A DNA stretch of 64,000 nt from Sipunculus nudus (lineage: Eukaryota; Annelida; Sipuncula; Golfingiida; Sipunculidae): assembly GCA_026874595.1 (NCBI GenBank), contig CM049309.1:50132079-50196078 (forward strand), read 5' to 3'. The notes below the pieces were generated by a model. That model had not been told where the DNA came from, searched no databases, and worked only from the letters and a program-made list of their open reading frames with translations. Made by a program: the position numbers and the translations under genes. Shown here one piece after another: positions 13,311 to 23,400 of the stretch; positions within the stretch are counted from its first letter, which is position 1; every line of letters begins with the position of its first letter.

Positions 13311-13453
13311 CAGGGGTGGAACCAGAATTTAGGACAAGGAGGGGCCCAACCCAGGAGGACTAAAAATGGTCTAAAACCCTTAATAAAAATTGCGGCGGCT
13401 AAAAAAGGGGGAGGGTCCGGACCCCTTGAACCCCTCCCCTGGATCCGCTTCTG
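13311..13453. mobile_element. CAGGGGCG-type MITE, best copy, with 5-bp target duplication
   Basis: Begins CAGGGGTGGAACCAG and ends CTGGATCCGCTTCTG, an imperfect terminal inverted repeat. It is flanked on both sides by GATAT (13,306-13,310 and 13,454-13,458), a 5-bp target site duplication. The interior is G-rich then C-rich (GGGGGAGGGTCCGGACCCC), so the whole element can fold. At 143 bp with no coding capacity it is a non-autonomous DNA transposon; the superfamily cannot be fixed from this copy. Confidence 0.7.
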
Positions 13454-13591
13454 GATATCAAACATATCAGGTCAAAGAACTGATAATAGATTTGTACATA
13501 CTATTCAAACTTCAATCATATTATATATAAAGGAAGCTTTAAACTAATTCTGTAACACCTGTTTTCATCATGGCCATCAAAGATATATTTT

Positions 13592-13597
<6 letters not shown>

Positions 13598-13632
<35 letters not shown>
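13598..13632. repeat. (TA)n microsatellite
   Basis: Uninterrupted TA repeat. Confidence 0.9.
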
Positions 13633-13635
<3 letters not shown>

Positions 13636-14229
13636 ATTTTAATAGCATTTAACATAATTTTTTCTGAAGGATAAAGGAACCTTAAATTATCTTGAATCCA
13701 TAATTTTCTTCTATTTTTTCTTTGAGTTTCCCGTCTTCTGTAATTTAATGATTTCATTCTTTGTACAACAAAAAATGCCACAAAAGGTAACAAGAAACGG
13801 ATGAAGCGTAACTAACAGTAGGAAGTTAATTACTTATCTTTAGTGAAAACACAACGACTGGTGATTCAATAGATTATAGTAATTAAACACGCAGTGTTTC
13901 TTTAGCAGCAAGGATTAAAAGGATGTCGAAGGGTCGCATTCACCGTAAAGATTATATTTTAAGCAATCTGATCTTGAACGGTCAGTAAAAGTGTACGTCA
14001 GGGTGCTGGCCTTTATAGAGTTTTACATTGTAATGGCTCTGCTTTTTCCAAATTTATGCATATCTACGCAATACTGGGTTCCCTATTGTGGGATGCTCCC
14101 ACACCAACGTTTCAAAAACGAACATTAAACTCCCAATGCTGATGTTTATATTTGAGATTGCCAGTGTGCGCAAGCCGTATTGCAGATACCCTGTGGACAC
14201 TACACACTACGCGGCGCATAAGGCGGGAT

Positions 14230-14525
14230 CAGGTCTGCATTCACTTATTTTTGGCCCATATTCTAAGGTTCACTGGTGCATAAGTGACCAAACATCTATG
14301 AATACACTTTGATGAGTCCGGGAAAGATGCCGGATCAACACCAAAATCTAATCGATTCTCCCTTGGCCTTTCCGAAATATCCTAAAAAATCCATGAGATT
14401 CCGTTCATGATTGCGTGAGTTATCTTGTGAACAAACACACGGGTACACACACCCAAACCTACACACACACACACACACACACCATAACAAACAAACGTGA
14501 ATAAACGCATACCCTCCAGGAGGAA
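14230..14525 (+). repeat. Interspersed repeat tail with ACAAACAC run, copy 1
   Basis: Shares the order GGCCCATATT, GATC, ACACCAAAATCTAAT, TTCATGATTGCG, GAGTTAT, TTGTGAACAAACAC, a CA-rich run, and ACGCATACCCTCC with 27,330-27,560. This layout resembles the 3' tails of invertebrate non-LTR elements that end in repeated ACAAAC words. The family name is not certain. It includes a (CA)n tract near 14,461-14,482. Confidence 0.5.
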
Positions 14526-14634
14526 AGTCAAGAGTAGACTGCGTGCCCAGGTCTCTCTCCTTAACGCCCTCATGGTTCCAGCTAGTGACAATGAAACTTG
14601 CATGGCAACAGAGACAGCATATATTGTAGTTGGA

Positions 14635-15045
14635 AATTTTTGTTCGCGAAGGTTACAAATTCGCTGTTTTGCGCAAAGGGGAAATTATCGCGAAAATAAA
14701 ACCTTCATGAATAAAATGCCACCTTTGCACAGGTGCCTCAGATGCATTTCACGTATATTGGGCCGATGGCGTCATACATTTTATGTTACCCGTAATTCAA
14801 AGATTGAAAATTTAAATAATATAAATTCTTTTGTATATCTGTCACTATTGCATGAACAATGTGTACCTGTTAGATGGTCTTTTGGCTTATCGTGCCATTG
14901 TTAAGATTTGCGCATTGGGTTATGATATGATAAAGCTAATGCATGTACATTATGTAAATTAATGTATGGTAAATCGTGAAAATAAAACCTTCGCGAAACA
15001 CTAAAGGAGTGAAAAAAGCGAATATTTACCTCCCAAATATGATAT
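14635..15045. repeat. Pair of TTCGCGAAGG-bearing segments, possible element ends
   Basis: TTCGCGAAGGTT near 14,643 and its inverted form AACCTTCGCGAA near 14,986 bracket about 340 bp. Both neighbourhoods also carry GAAAATAAAACCTTC. This suggests a short inverted-repeat element or two adjacent insertions; no target duplication was found. Confidence 0.35.
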
Positions 15046-15064
15046 TAACCACATTATTCATGTG

Positions 15065-15222
15065 CCAGTATTGGGGATCACAAGGTCCATTGCAAGGACC
15101 AAGATCAAACTTTGGGATGTGATACGTATAAATGCGACTTAATTTTCCATCCAGGCCGAGAGAAATGTGTCATGGTTTACCAATTCGCTCATTGCATCCC
15201 AAGAAAGTTCTGATCCCCAGAA
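15065..15222. repeat. Small imperfect inverted-repeat element
   Basis: TTGGGGATCACAAG at the left and its inverted partner CTGATCCCCAG at the right enclose a second inner pair (CTTTGGGATG and GCATCCCAAG). Together they form a nested palindrome of about 150 bp. Confidence 0.4.
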
Positions 15223-15450
15223 CTAATGCGGTCTTTATTACCAGTATTTGAGGACGGTCTTGTCACGAGACAGGTAAAATAAAATCATGGTGATCCTAGT
15301 ATTTTAGTAGACTATCATCTAAAAAGGAATGCATTGTTCCTTGGGGGCTAACTCTCTTATCTATGCACTTAAACTCCTGACAGGAAACATATCACTACTT
15401 AAACAAATTCTTCTTGTGGAATATTTCTTAAAGAAATAAAATTATTCCAT

Positions 15451-15452
<2 letters not shown>

Positions 15453-15534
<82 letters not shown>
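15453..15534. repeat. Compound (TA)n(GA)n microsatellite
   Basis: About 23 TA units followed directly by about 18 GA units. Confidence 0.95.
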
Positions 15535-15536
<2 letters not shown>

Positions 15537-18357
15537 AACACTTGACTTTGTGAGGGACACATTTAATTGAAGTTTAGTACTATGTAAAGAAAGCCTTCAA
15601 GGTCATCCTGGCTTCCGTGTTTTTGTCTTATTTGATTAAATCTGCTCTTTGTTTTTCTAAAGATTCAGCTTACATTTGACGTACCATTGGAAAAAAAGAA
15701 GTACTTGATAAGAATTTGCTCATTTCTTTATGTTACTTACTAGAATATTTTCATTGAATAAAGAATTTCGAATAAAACGAAGGCTTGGGAAAAGACCTTC
15801 CGTGATGAAAAGCAATCAAGCTGCGGGTTTGACATTAGGTTTCATCCGGTTTAATGAACAACAGAGGACGGCCAGACATAGGGGAGCAAAATAGCGCAAT
15901 TTGTTACTTGAAGATACTTTTTTTTCATTTTCTAGGTACTCGGGATACCTGATTGGCGGGTTAGCTGGCCTGACAGGTCCGTGCTGGTCGCTCTTACATC
16001 TCCTGGGCACAGAGGCCCGTAAAAGCACTGTGTACTAAATGGCACCATGCGTTGTGTGTACTATACTTTAATCTATCTATGCCTTTGCTTCAGTGATTCT
16101 ACAGCAAGCTCACAAGGGTAATACGTTATAGACATTATGTTACTAGTGCAATATGCTTATATATATGTGTGTGTGTATGTGTGTGAAATACTTTGTGTGA
16201 GCTGCGGTCTCACACAATCTCAGTTATACGACACATCGGACTCTCGAAAATTTTCCTGGGCCGAATTCTTTCCTTCCAAGTACTAACTGTACCTCGAATG
16301 TGTGCATTTAAGAAATGTATTTTTTCCTGTTGACCTTTTAAGTTATAATCCTGCTTCAATTAATATGAATAAATATCACATACAATCTCCTCTTGATCGA
16401 CATGACCTCACTATTTACTTAAGCAGATTTTTTTTTTTCAGAGTTGGTAATCATTCCCATTAAATTGTTATTATTCTAAACCTTGAAAAGGTTAGTCATA
16501 TTTAAATGTCCTATATCACTTTTGTGTACAGGAGAAGGCAGACGGATTGAGAACGAAATGCAGGCAGATGTCATTATATTTTAAGGAGTCAACATTATAC
16601 TTAATATATATTTGACATTACTGGTATGTGAATAGGTTTCTTAAGTTGCTTAAAAAAAGGTCAGCTGATGATTTCTAAAATGCTCACGATCTGCATTCTC
16701 TATAATGAACATAATATGAATCTACAATAATAAGAAATCTTCACGACAATCCTCATCATTCTGATTCAACCGAAGAAGAGTCAGTATTTTTTATTAATTT
16801 TTGTTGTTGAATTTTAATGAAATGGAAATGAAGGGGAAAATGATATTGCCTGGGATCCAGTTACATTCACGGTTTTCTTTTTGTTAGTTTGTCCACACAG
16901 TTTGTTTACAAATTGCAATGATGAAATTCAATGAACCATTCCATGAACAGAATAGAAGCGACTATATTTGTTGACAGCACGGTTTAATTGTGCTGAATTA
17001 TATATAAAATCGGATCTAGTCGGAGATACATACTTTGACACACCAGCAGCATTAAAATTATTTGAATAATTAAGATAGTTCAGAAGAAAATGAGAAGATA
17101 ATTGAATAAAACAGAGGCGAGAGTGAACAAGACTTTGGATATGATATGGTGTTCATTTATCCGTTTGAAACCTAATGGTATGTTTTGACTTGTAAGACAA
17201 GAATAGTTTCATATATTTTTATAGGAATTACATCCTAGGAACTGTATATTTATTTACTTGTATTTTATTTAAATACAATGCCTTTTCTTTTTTATTTTCT
17301 CTAGGGTTTCAGCTTCAACTAACTTGGGTTCCATATAGGAGTTTTTTGTTTGTTTTTGTATGTTTTATAAAATACACCTTTATGTCAGAAGACAATCAAA
17401 TCCCGTAGATGAAACTGGATGAAGCTTAAATGGGACCAACATCCCCACATCAAGACGAGATAATTTTGGTAAATAAGAATACCGTGTCAGTTTAAGCCGG
17501 CTTTTAAATGACATACTTTGGGTTAGCGCTTTTCTTCCATTTTATTTTATACCTGCAAGAAGCAGCAATACAGCTAATATTTAACTTCTGTAAATGGTAT
17601 TTTCAAACGATTTTACGAACGGTTTACATTGAATCAACATTTACCTTAATGGATATTTTAGCAATCCTGTTGAATGCACTCTTTATGCCTTTATTATTTA
17701 AAAGCCAGCACTTAGAGTAATCAATCATGAAATGCCTGAAAGATGTCTCACAAGAACCTGAAGCAGGTAATGGATCTGGGCTTCATCTTCCTCCAAGTAA
17801 ACTCAGCAGCCCAGCTTCAAAGGACGACGTGAACTCCATCGTTCACTGGCCTCACACCGGTGCCATTCTGTAAACCCTGATCTAAAAAATAATATTCTCT
17901 CTGGTGAAGTCTCATATTGTCATAAGCGGTATTTTGGTTGCATTTATTTAACAAAGACATGCTTGAGTGAACATTTTATATTATCAAGAGGGCCATTTTT
18001 CAATGGATGAATTTCTATGAAACTGATTGATCGGTCTCGAGTTTGTGAGTATCTCAGTCTCGCTACATTTTGTCAGGTGGTATTTATGATTCAATTCAGA
18101 CTCATACATTAACCTCAAGTTTTTAAATACTTTCTTTCCACGTAAATTTTGCAATTCCTTCCAACGGAGAAATAAGCACATTCCTATAGGGCGTAGCCTT
18201 GACCTTATTCTTCAGAGACAGTAGTGGTACTGCCCAGCACATTCAATAAGAAAACCTTTATTCTTTAAACGATATTAGGGATTCATATTTATTTTATAAT
18301 TGTAATTTGTAATTATAAAAGGTTTATCTTTTTGTATTTTCATTATTCTGAAGCCAA
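15535..18357. other. AT-rich noncoding stretch
   Basis: No gene supported. A short GC-richer patch near 15,940-16,020 has weak minus-strand splice-like sites around about 20 codons, not enough to call. A short (TG)n lies near 16,164-16,182. Confidence 0.45.
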
Positions 18358-18363
18358 ACTTAC

Positions 18364-18480
18364 CTGAATAAAATCGGCTCACTTCGGCTAAATGAAATAT
18401 CAGCGGCGCCGCCTGATAAACTCGGCTCGGCTTGATCTAAACTCGGCTGGCGGCGGCGCAAAATGGCGGCGTTGGCGGGC
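18364..18480 (-). other. Candidate noncoding first exon on the minus strand
   Basis: On the minus strand a GC-rich sequence ends in a strong donor, ATTCAG|GTAAGT (GTAAGT at 18,363-18,358). It sits at the edge of the CpG-dense node at 18,395-18,500, where transcription could begin. The next candidate minus-strand exon with an acceptor and start codon is 153-338, which would imply an intron of roughly 18 kb. Exon, direction and partner are inferred; the donor and CpG density are seen. Confidence 0.3.
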
Positions 18481-18500
18481 TCTACCGGTGAGAGATGGTG
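18395..18500. promoter_or_regulatory. CpG-dense node with YY1-type motif, possible bidirectional promoter
   Basis: Thirteen CpGs were counted in about 100 bp, in an otherwise AT-rich region. GCAAAATGGCGGCG at 18,459-18,472 matches the YY1 consensus (AAnATGGCGGC), an element typical of housekeeping promoters just downstream of the start site. CTCGGCT words are repeated to its left. Donor-like sites face outward on both sides: GTAAGT on the minus strand and GTGAGA on the plus strand. Confidence 0.35.
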
Positions 18501-18600
18501 TAAAAGGCGGCTTCAAATCAAATTCAAAGGCGTGGACTTGTTTATCATAAATATCAAAGGCCTGACCAAAGATAGTGCGGCCGGTCTTTTGGAAAAATAG
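18463..18600 (+). CDS. Possible small ORF or first exon starting in the YY1/Kozak motif
   Basis: ATG at 18,463 in the strong context AAAATGG opens a 45-codon frame (M-A-A-L-A-G-S-T-G at its start) ending with TAG at 18,598-18,600. A donor-like ACCG|GTGAGA at 18,488 falls after eight full codons, so the first 25 nt could instead be the coding part of a first exon. No family is recognised. The motif doubles as a YY1 site, so the ATG may have no translational meaning. Confidence 0.2.
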   Translation: MAALAGSTGERWCKRRLQIKFKGVDLFIINIKGLTKDSAAGLLEK

Positions 18601-20816
18601 GAATTCAAGACAAGGGGAACGGGCACATATAGTAGCTACAAGCACAAGGTAAATTACCATAACGAAGGCTTCGTTTGTGAAAATAAGAGCCACTCAAGCC
18701 ATGGGTATATTTGACCCCTATTAGGCTGATGGAAATGTACAGTTGTAAATGGAAATTGTGCAATTGCAATTCTGAATTTTTGGAGTTCTACATTTTGGTT
18801 TAAATGGTTTGTTCCCGTCACGGGCTGAGAAACCACTTGTCGGCTCAAGAATAAATAACTGAATTTCGTCGATCACTTATATCAAAGCTTTGCAGTTTAT
18901 ATGTTTTGCTGTGGTATGAGTTGCAACATTTTGTTATATTTCTGTTAAAATAATACATACGTTTTACATCTTTTCATTCATGTTTATTTTTAAACTAAAA
19001 GTTGTCATAATATGTAAATGAGTATAAATGTACAACAAACTCCAGAACGATTGGTAAAGGTTAACATTAAATTAAAATCTCTCTTTCTCTCTTCCACTCT
19101 GCCGCTCCATTTGGTGGCCCTATATGGCCCTCAATTTTGTGCAGTTTGAAAATTTTCCAAATATATATCATGTTCCTTGCAAGATTTTATTCCATGCCGA
19201 TTGGTAATAAATAGTCTGTTTCCCCTTTTTTTGTGCTGATCGAGGGCTTTCGGAAAGGAGTTCCTAACTTTAGCTTCATTTATCCTGTTTTTGACAATTG
19301 TGCTTTTACCTAGGTGTGAGCATCGAAATAAGTGTATACGGTGATTTTTTTATTTTTTTTTTTTTTATTTTTTTTTGGGGGGGGGGGGGGGTAAGAAAGA
19401 CCACCAAAACACAATTATTGGTTTTATACAAATATATTTTGACGTTTATTCTCATACAAAATATCGTTATCTGCAATTTGGACCTAGGTGACTATAGAAC
19501 GCAATACAGCGGCACTTGAATATATCATAAATTTTATAATCCTGTAAATGGCCACCTAATGTACCAATCATGCTGGTTCTTATTTATAGAAATAGCTTAA
19601 CTACTCGGATGATCCGAGTCATTCATTACAAGTACGACTTTATGTTACTTCGTATGTCAACTTAAATATTTAAAATATTTCTTTTAATATTTTAGTCTTA
19701 CAAGAACCATCTGGATAGGTTCTGTGACCCACACTCCCACACACACACACACACACAACTATATATAAATATATGTTATGGTAGTAAATAGGTTATGTTC
19801 AGAGTTTAAACCTGCATTTACTGATAAAAACAGTTCTGTAATATAGGCTGTGTCATGAAACCTTAAATCTGGACGAGATCATCCCATTATAGCACATCCG
19901 ATGGCATGAGATGGAATTAAAAAAGAAAGTTCACTGGGTCTTCGTCGGGATGTAATATTACACTAAGCACAAGCCCTCTCCTTGTCCAAGAATTCTAAAT
20001 ACAGCCATAAATACAGTGCACCGTGTTTTGTCGTGTACTTTTCCTAAGTCATACTAAGGGATCTTACGAGCTGTTGTACGTACCTCTACTTCACTTCCAA
20101 TGCCTGTACTGTGTAAGGCACGTCCAAACACTGGATCAAATTCCGATAATGCTCATTTTCTGTTTTTTTTTTAAAGAATCACGCCTTCCAGGTCTCTTGG
20201 ATTTTCAAGCAGCATACTAAATGTAGGAAAGGAAAAACTACTATCACGTATTGTAGACTCACTTTTCCTATGCCCTGGAGATGTATGATGCTTTAAAAGG
20301 AAGCGAAGAACAATTTCCTCTTGCGTGTGAGTCCGATATGCTCCCGGGACACACATGAGATGAGATCTAGTGTGCGGTAGTAACGCAATCAGTGCCTGTC
20401 AGTGCAGTCTTGCTGCATGTTACCTTGGCTAAAAACAGAACATTTTTTTCCAAGTTTATTCCAACAGTGCTAGTAATAAAACAATACCAAGAAAACCGTA
20501 AACATGGTGCAGGACATGTTATAATCGTTTCGAATGCTCAATCTATTTTTCTCTGATACGTTTTGGTTACAAACAACATAACGACAACGATAAAGAGCAC
20601 GGCTTATATTCAAGGCTAATGTTCAAGTGAACCTGTTCTGATCAACTGATCATTTTGTTATTTCTCCGGGGCAGATGTAATCGGCTTCGAACCTTTAACC
20701 TATTCAAGTGCACATATTGTAACTGGGCTTCATATTCTTGCCATTTTTCATCAAGGTTAGCCAGAAAGCCCATCACATTTGATTGAGGAACCTAAAAACT
20801 ATGAAGTTCCATTCCA
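18601..20816. other. AT-rich noncoding stretch
   Basis: Contains a T-run followed by a G-run at about 19,346-19,391 and a (CA)n tract near 19,736-19,758. No supported gene. Confidence 0.5.
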
Positions 20817-20822
20817 TTTATT
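20817..20822 (-). terminator. Polyadenylation signal of the KCNE-like gene
   Basis: AATAAA on the minus strand, about 150 nt beyond the TGA of the 246-codon frame. It is the first canonical hexamer I see downstream and gives a short 3' UTR ending near 20,795-20,805. Confidence 0.5.
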
Positions 20823-20969
20823 GCATGATTTTGCCTATACACACGTCGCACGTACTTGGTGTCGTTTACGATGTAAAACTGACACCGATATCATAGAAAC
20901 ATGTTGGAAAGGGCAAGTTGTTGCTTACAAATAATGTGACGTTTTTACTCAAAACAATTTCCATAAATT

Positions 20970-21710
20970 TCACACATTATCTTCCTCCTTTTCTTCATAT
21001 ACTGTATCAAGAGACGTACTTGGAGGTGTATAGGCAGTCATACTGGAGGTTTCTACATGTTTACTATCTGTACCACCAGTTGCTCCTAATAATAAGGCAG
21101 CAGATTGCTGGATATTACTACTTAACTCCATTTCAACGGTCAAGGCCAGATTCGTGCTTGACGCAAGCTGACGCGGAGGGACTTCCGGTGACGGGGGTTC
21201 GGCGTTTATTGTGATAGACGGAAGCAATAACTGTTTCTCTTCTGGTAAACCCTGAGAGGTAGAACTTACAACGCTGCCGCCTGATTCTACACAAATCTTT
21301 TTCTCAAGTGAGCTGTCCTGAGACGTACCCGGAGTCGCAGCACCAGACGTCTCAGCACAACTGGGTGAACGCTGCTGCCTTCTTTGCATGGCAAGGCGAG
21401 TTTTAAATTTTTCTTGCCTTTTCTCTATTCTACGGACCTTATCAATATCGCTCATATATTTACTCAAACCATGGTCCGATTTGCTTTTTTTAATCACCGA
21501 AGCAATCATAAGGAGTATTGAGAGGCCATAAATACAGACCACTGCAACAACGTAAAACATAGCGCCCCGCGGATCGTCATAAACTTCACCGCTATTGTTA
21601 CGAGAAAATCCTTCCTCAAGCGTGGCCACGAACGTGTTATTGTTGACTTGCTCTAACCGGAAGTGGAGGACTGGGGCGTCCTTGACCTCGACTGTCTCCA
21701 TGAGCTTCAT
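20970..21710 (-). CDS. KCNE-like single-pass membrane protein (potential potassium-channel beta subunit)
   Basis: A 246-codon frame in one exon. Residues 1-48 lack a cleavable signal but hold two N-glycosylation sequons (N-N-T at 24-26, N-N-S at 38-40). Residues 49-73 are a single hydrophobic segment starting G-A-M-F-Y and containing I-Y-G-L. A basic K-K-S-K follows, then Y-M-S-D-I-D at 85-90 and a very basic stretch to about 114. The tail is Ser/Thr/Pro-rich with several S/T-P sites and ends E-D-N-V, which fits a class III PDZ ligand. Glycosylated outside N-terminus, F-Y before the membrane segment, S-K just after it and Y-[IM]-x-x-D behind are the layout of KCNE proteins, which modulate voltage-gated potassium channels in the plasma membrane and whose coding regions are also usually intronless. 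The length exceeds most vertebrate KCNEs (KCNE4 is nearest). Family assignment is inferred from pattern only; another small type I membrane protein remains possible. Confidence 0.72.
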   Translation of the reverse strand: MKLMETVEVKDAPVLHFRLEQVNNNTFVATLEEGFSRNNSGEVYDDPRGAMFYVVAVVCIYGLSILLMIASVIKKSKSDHGLSKYMSDIDKVRRIEKRQEKFKTRLAMQRRQQRSPSCAETSGAATPGTSQDSSLEKKICVESGGSVVSSTSQGLPEEKQLLLPSITINAEPPSPEVPPRQLASSTNLALTVEMELSSNIQQSAALLLGATGGTDSKHVETSSMTAYTPPSTSLDTVYEEKEEDNV

Positions 21711-21778
21711 CTTTTAATATATCCAAACTTGTGTCGCATGTACAAATAGGTCGTTCGAGAGATTGCCCATCTAGTCAT
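21707..21778 (-). promoter_or_regulatory. Upstream ORF overlapping the KCNE-like start codon (ATGA)
   Basis: After the acceptor TTGTGTTTTCAG (intron end at 21,779) the exon begins with ATG. This frame runs 23 codons and stops at TGA 21,709-21,707, which shares bases with the main ATG (21,710-21,708) as ATGA. A second, nested uORF (ATGGGC..., 18 codons plus TAA) lies in another frame. Stop-start overlap of this kind is known to allow coupled reinitiation or to hold down main-frame translation. Both ATGs follow the junction directly, so they are in the mRNA if this acceptor is used. Confidence 0.55.
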
Positions 21779-21943
21779 CTGAAAACACAATAAAAATATT
21801 TTAATATCATTTGTAACAGGAATAGGTTAGAAAAACGTATTCTTTTGCTTAAACTCCATTATTAGTAATCTAGATTGGAAGTAACTCGACGAGAAGATAA
21901 GAACATTCCTTATCAACAATCGGTTCATTTCTCTTTGTAAAAA

Positions 21944-22100
21944 CAGGCGCGGATCAAGTATTGTTTTGCAGGGAGGGGTCAACGGATGTCATGCATAAAA
22001 ATTGAATAAAAAGAGGTCGTTGGTTGAGAGCAGGGGGGAGGGAGAACCCCCCGTCATGCATAAGATTTGTCTAAAAAAAGTCTAAAACTGATAAAAATTG
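21944..22100. mobile_element. CAGGGGCG-type MITE remnant
   Basis: Begins CAGGCGCGGATCAAG, followed by a G-rich interior and CTAAAACTGATAAAAATTGCG, which matches the interior of the 13.3-kb copy (CCTTAATAAAAATTGCG). A repeated CATGCATAA word shows internal duplication. No right end seen. It lies in the intron upstream of the KCNE-like exon. Confidence 0.5.
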
Positions 22101-23337
22101 CGAACATATCTTAATTTTCTCAAGCAGAAGAAAATTATAAAAACACTATTAATTAGGGCCTACTTTGAATTGAGACGTCATTCATATGTCAGTAGCCATT
22201 TACCATTCAGACGGAATGTTCTAAATTAGGCTATGAGTACGAAATCTATCTTTATTGGAGGTGACGTGCCCTGCATGACATAACTGTCAATCAAACACAC
22301 GAGAATGTTCAGAAATGTACCAAACATGGTAGAAATAAACCAATGCGTTGAGTTATAAATGAATCTATATCGCCCACGGTTGGATTTGTCGGACAGAAAA
22401 CAATAAAGTTAATGGTTAACTTTATTTTATTCTTATAATTGTATGCGAAGCGGCGTGGTTAAAAAAATGATCAATCATATTATTTCCTCTTAAATATTTT
22501 CTGCGTGGTGCTCGACATAAGCTGATGGTTCCACTGCTGCTGGATACACGTGACATCGCGATAGACTCTCTCTCTATATTTCAAAAGAATATCTATAGGA
22601 AATTTATATTTTCATTCTGTTAAAACATGATATGTTCTAGATTAATCGGAGAAAATAAAGCTATCTATCTATATCAAAGGGGCAGGACTGCCGCTAGTGA
22701 CACGGCAGTTATAACAGATGAACACGCATCAAGTGACTTTAAAACTTAAGTAGAATGGTTCATAATCGTTCCAGAATGTGTTTTACCTCCTTGACAGAAA
22801 CGTGAATCCAATAATGTGGACTAATTAAAGAGTCCATTTGTTCAATTAATCCCTGATGATAAATTAGATTGCAAACTACTGTTTGCCATGGCATTTGTCA
22901 TTGATGTTAACCACTTACTGAGGAAGACTTTGGAAGCTTTTAACCTTTTATCGGATCTAAAAAACTACTTTGAAAGAATAAATGCAGACGTGACCGACAA
23001 AGCCAATAAGCTGAAGAGTATTCGATTACCTCAATAATGAAAGGATAGTTTTATTTAAGAGTACATGTCTCGACCCGACACAGCTGTAAGATAGCTTAAC
23101 CCATCCTTCGACTTTTATAGTGTGTGTCAGTCGATAAACCGAACTGAAAATATGAATATTTGTTTTAGCCATGTTGTTTAAACAGTGGTCAGGAAGTTTA
23201 ATAAAAACCGCAACGATTTCATTCTCTTGTTTCTGCTGTCTGTTTCTTGTGTTATATCGCTGTTGTTATAAAGTGGTTGGATGACGGACCCACAATGTTA
23301 TTACGTCTGGTACCAGGTTCATTTTTAGACCACTTAC

Positions 23338-23400
23338 CTTCTAACAATCTGAGATAAAGGAAAATGCAGGAGACTTTCAAGAGTATTTGTTCAGAAATAA
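23338..23400 (-). other. Candidate noncoding leader exon of the KCNE-like gene
   Basis: A strong minus-strand donor AGAAG|GTAAGT (GTAAGT at 23,337-23,332) could join the acceptor at 21,779, giving an intron of 1,559 bp. A TATA-like GCTATATACGGG lies about 70 nt upstream of the donor. No ATG occurs between the two, so the uORF at 21,778 would be the first ATG of the transcript. Start site and pairing are inferred. Confidence 0.3.

Noticed and set aside
14497-14904. 135-codon plus-strand frame
   Set aside because: Starts inside a repeat tail, crosses the TTCGCGAAGG element and shows no domain or splice support.
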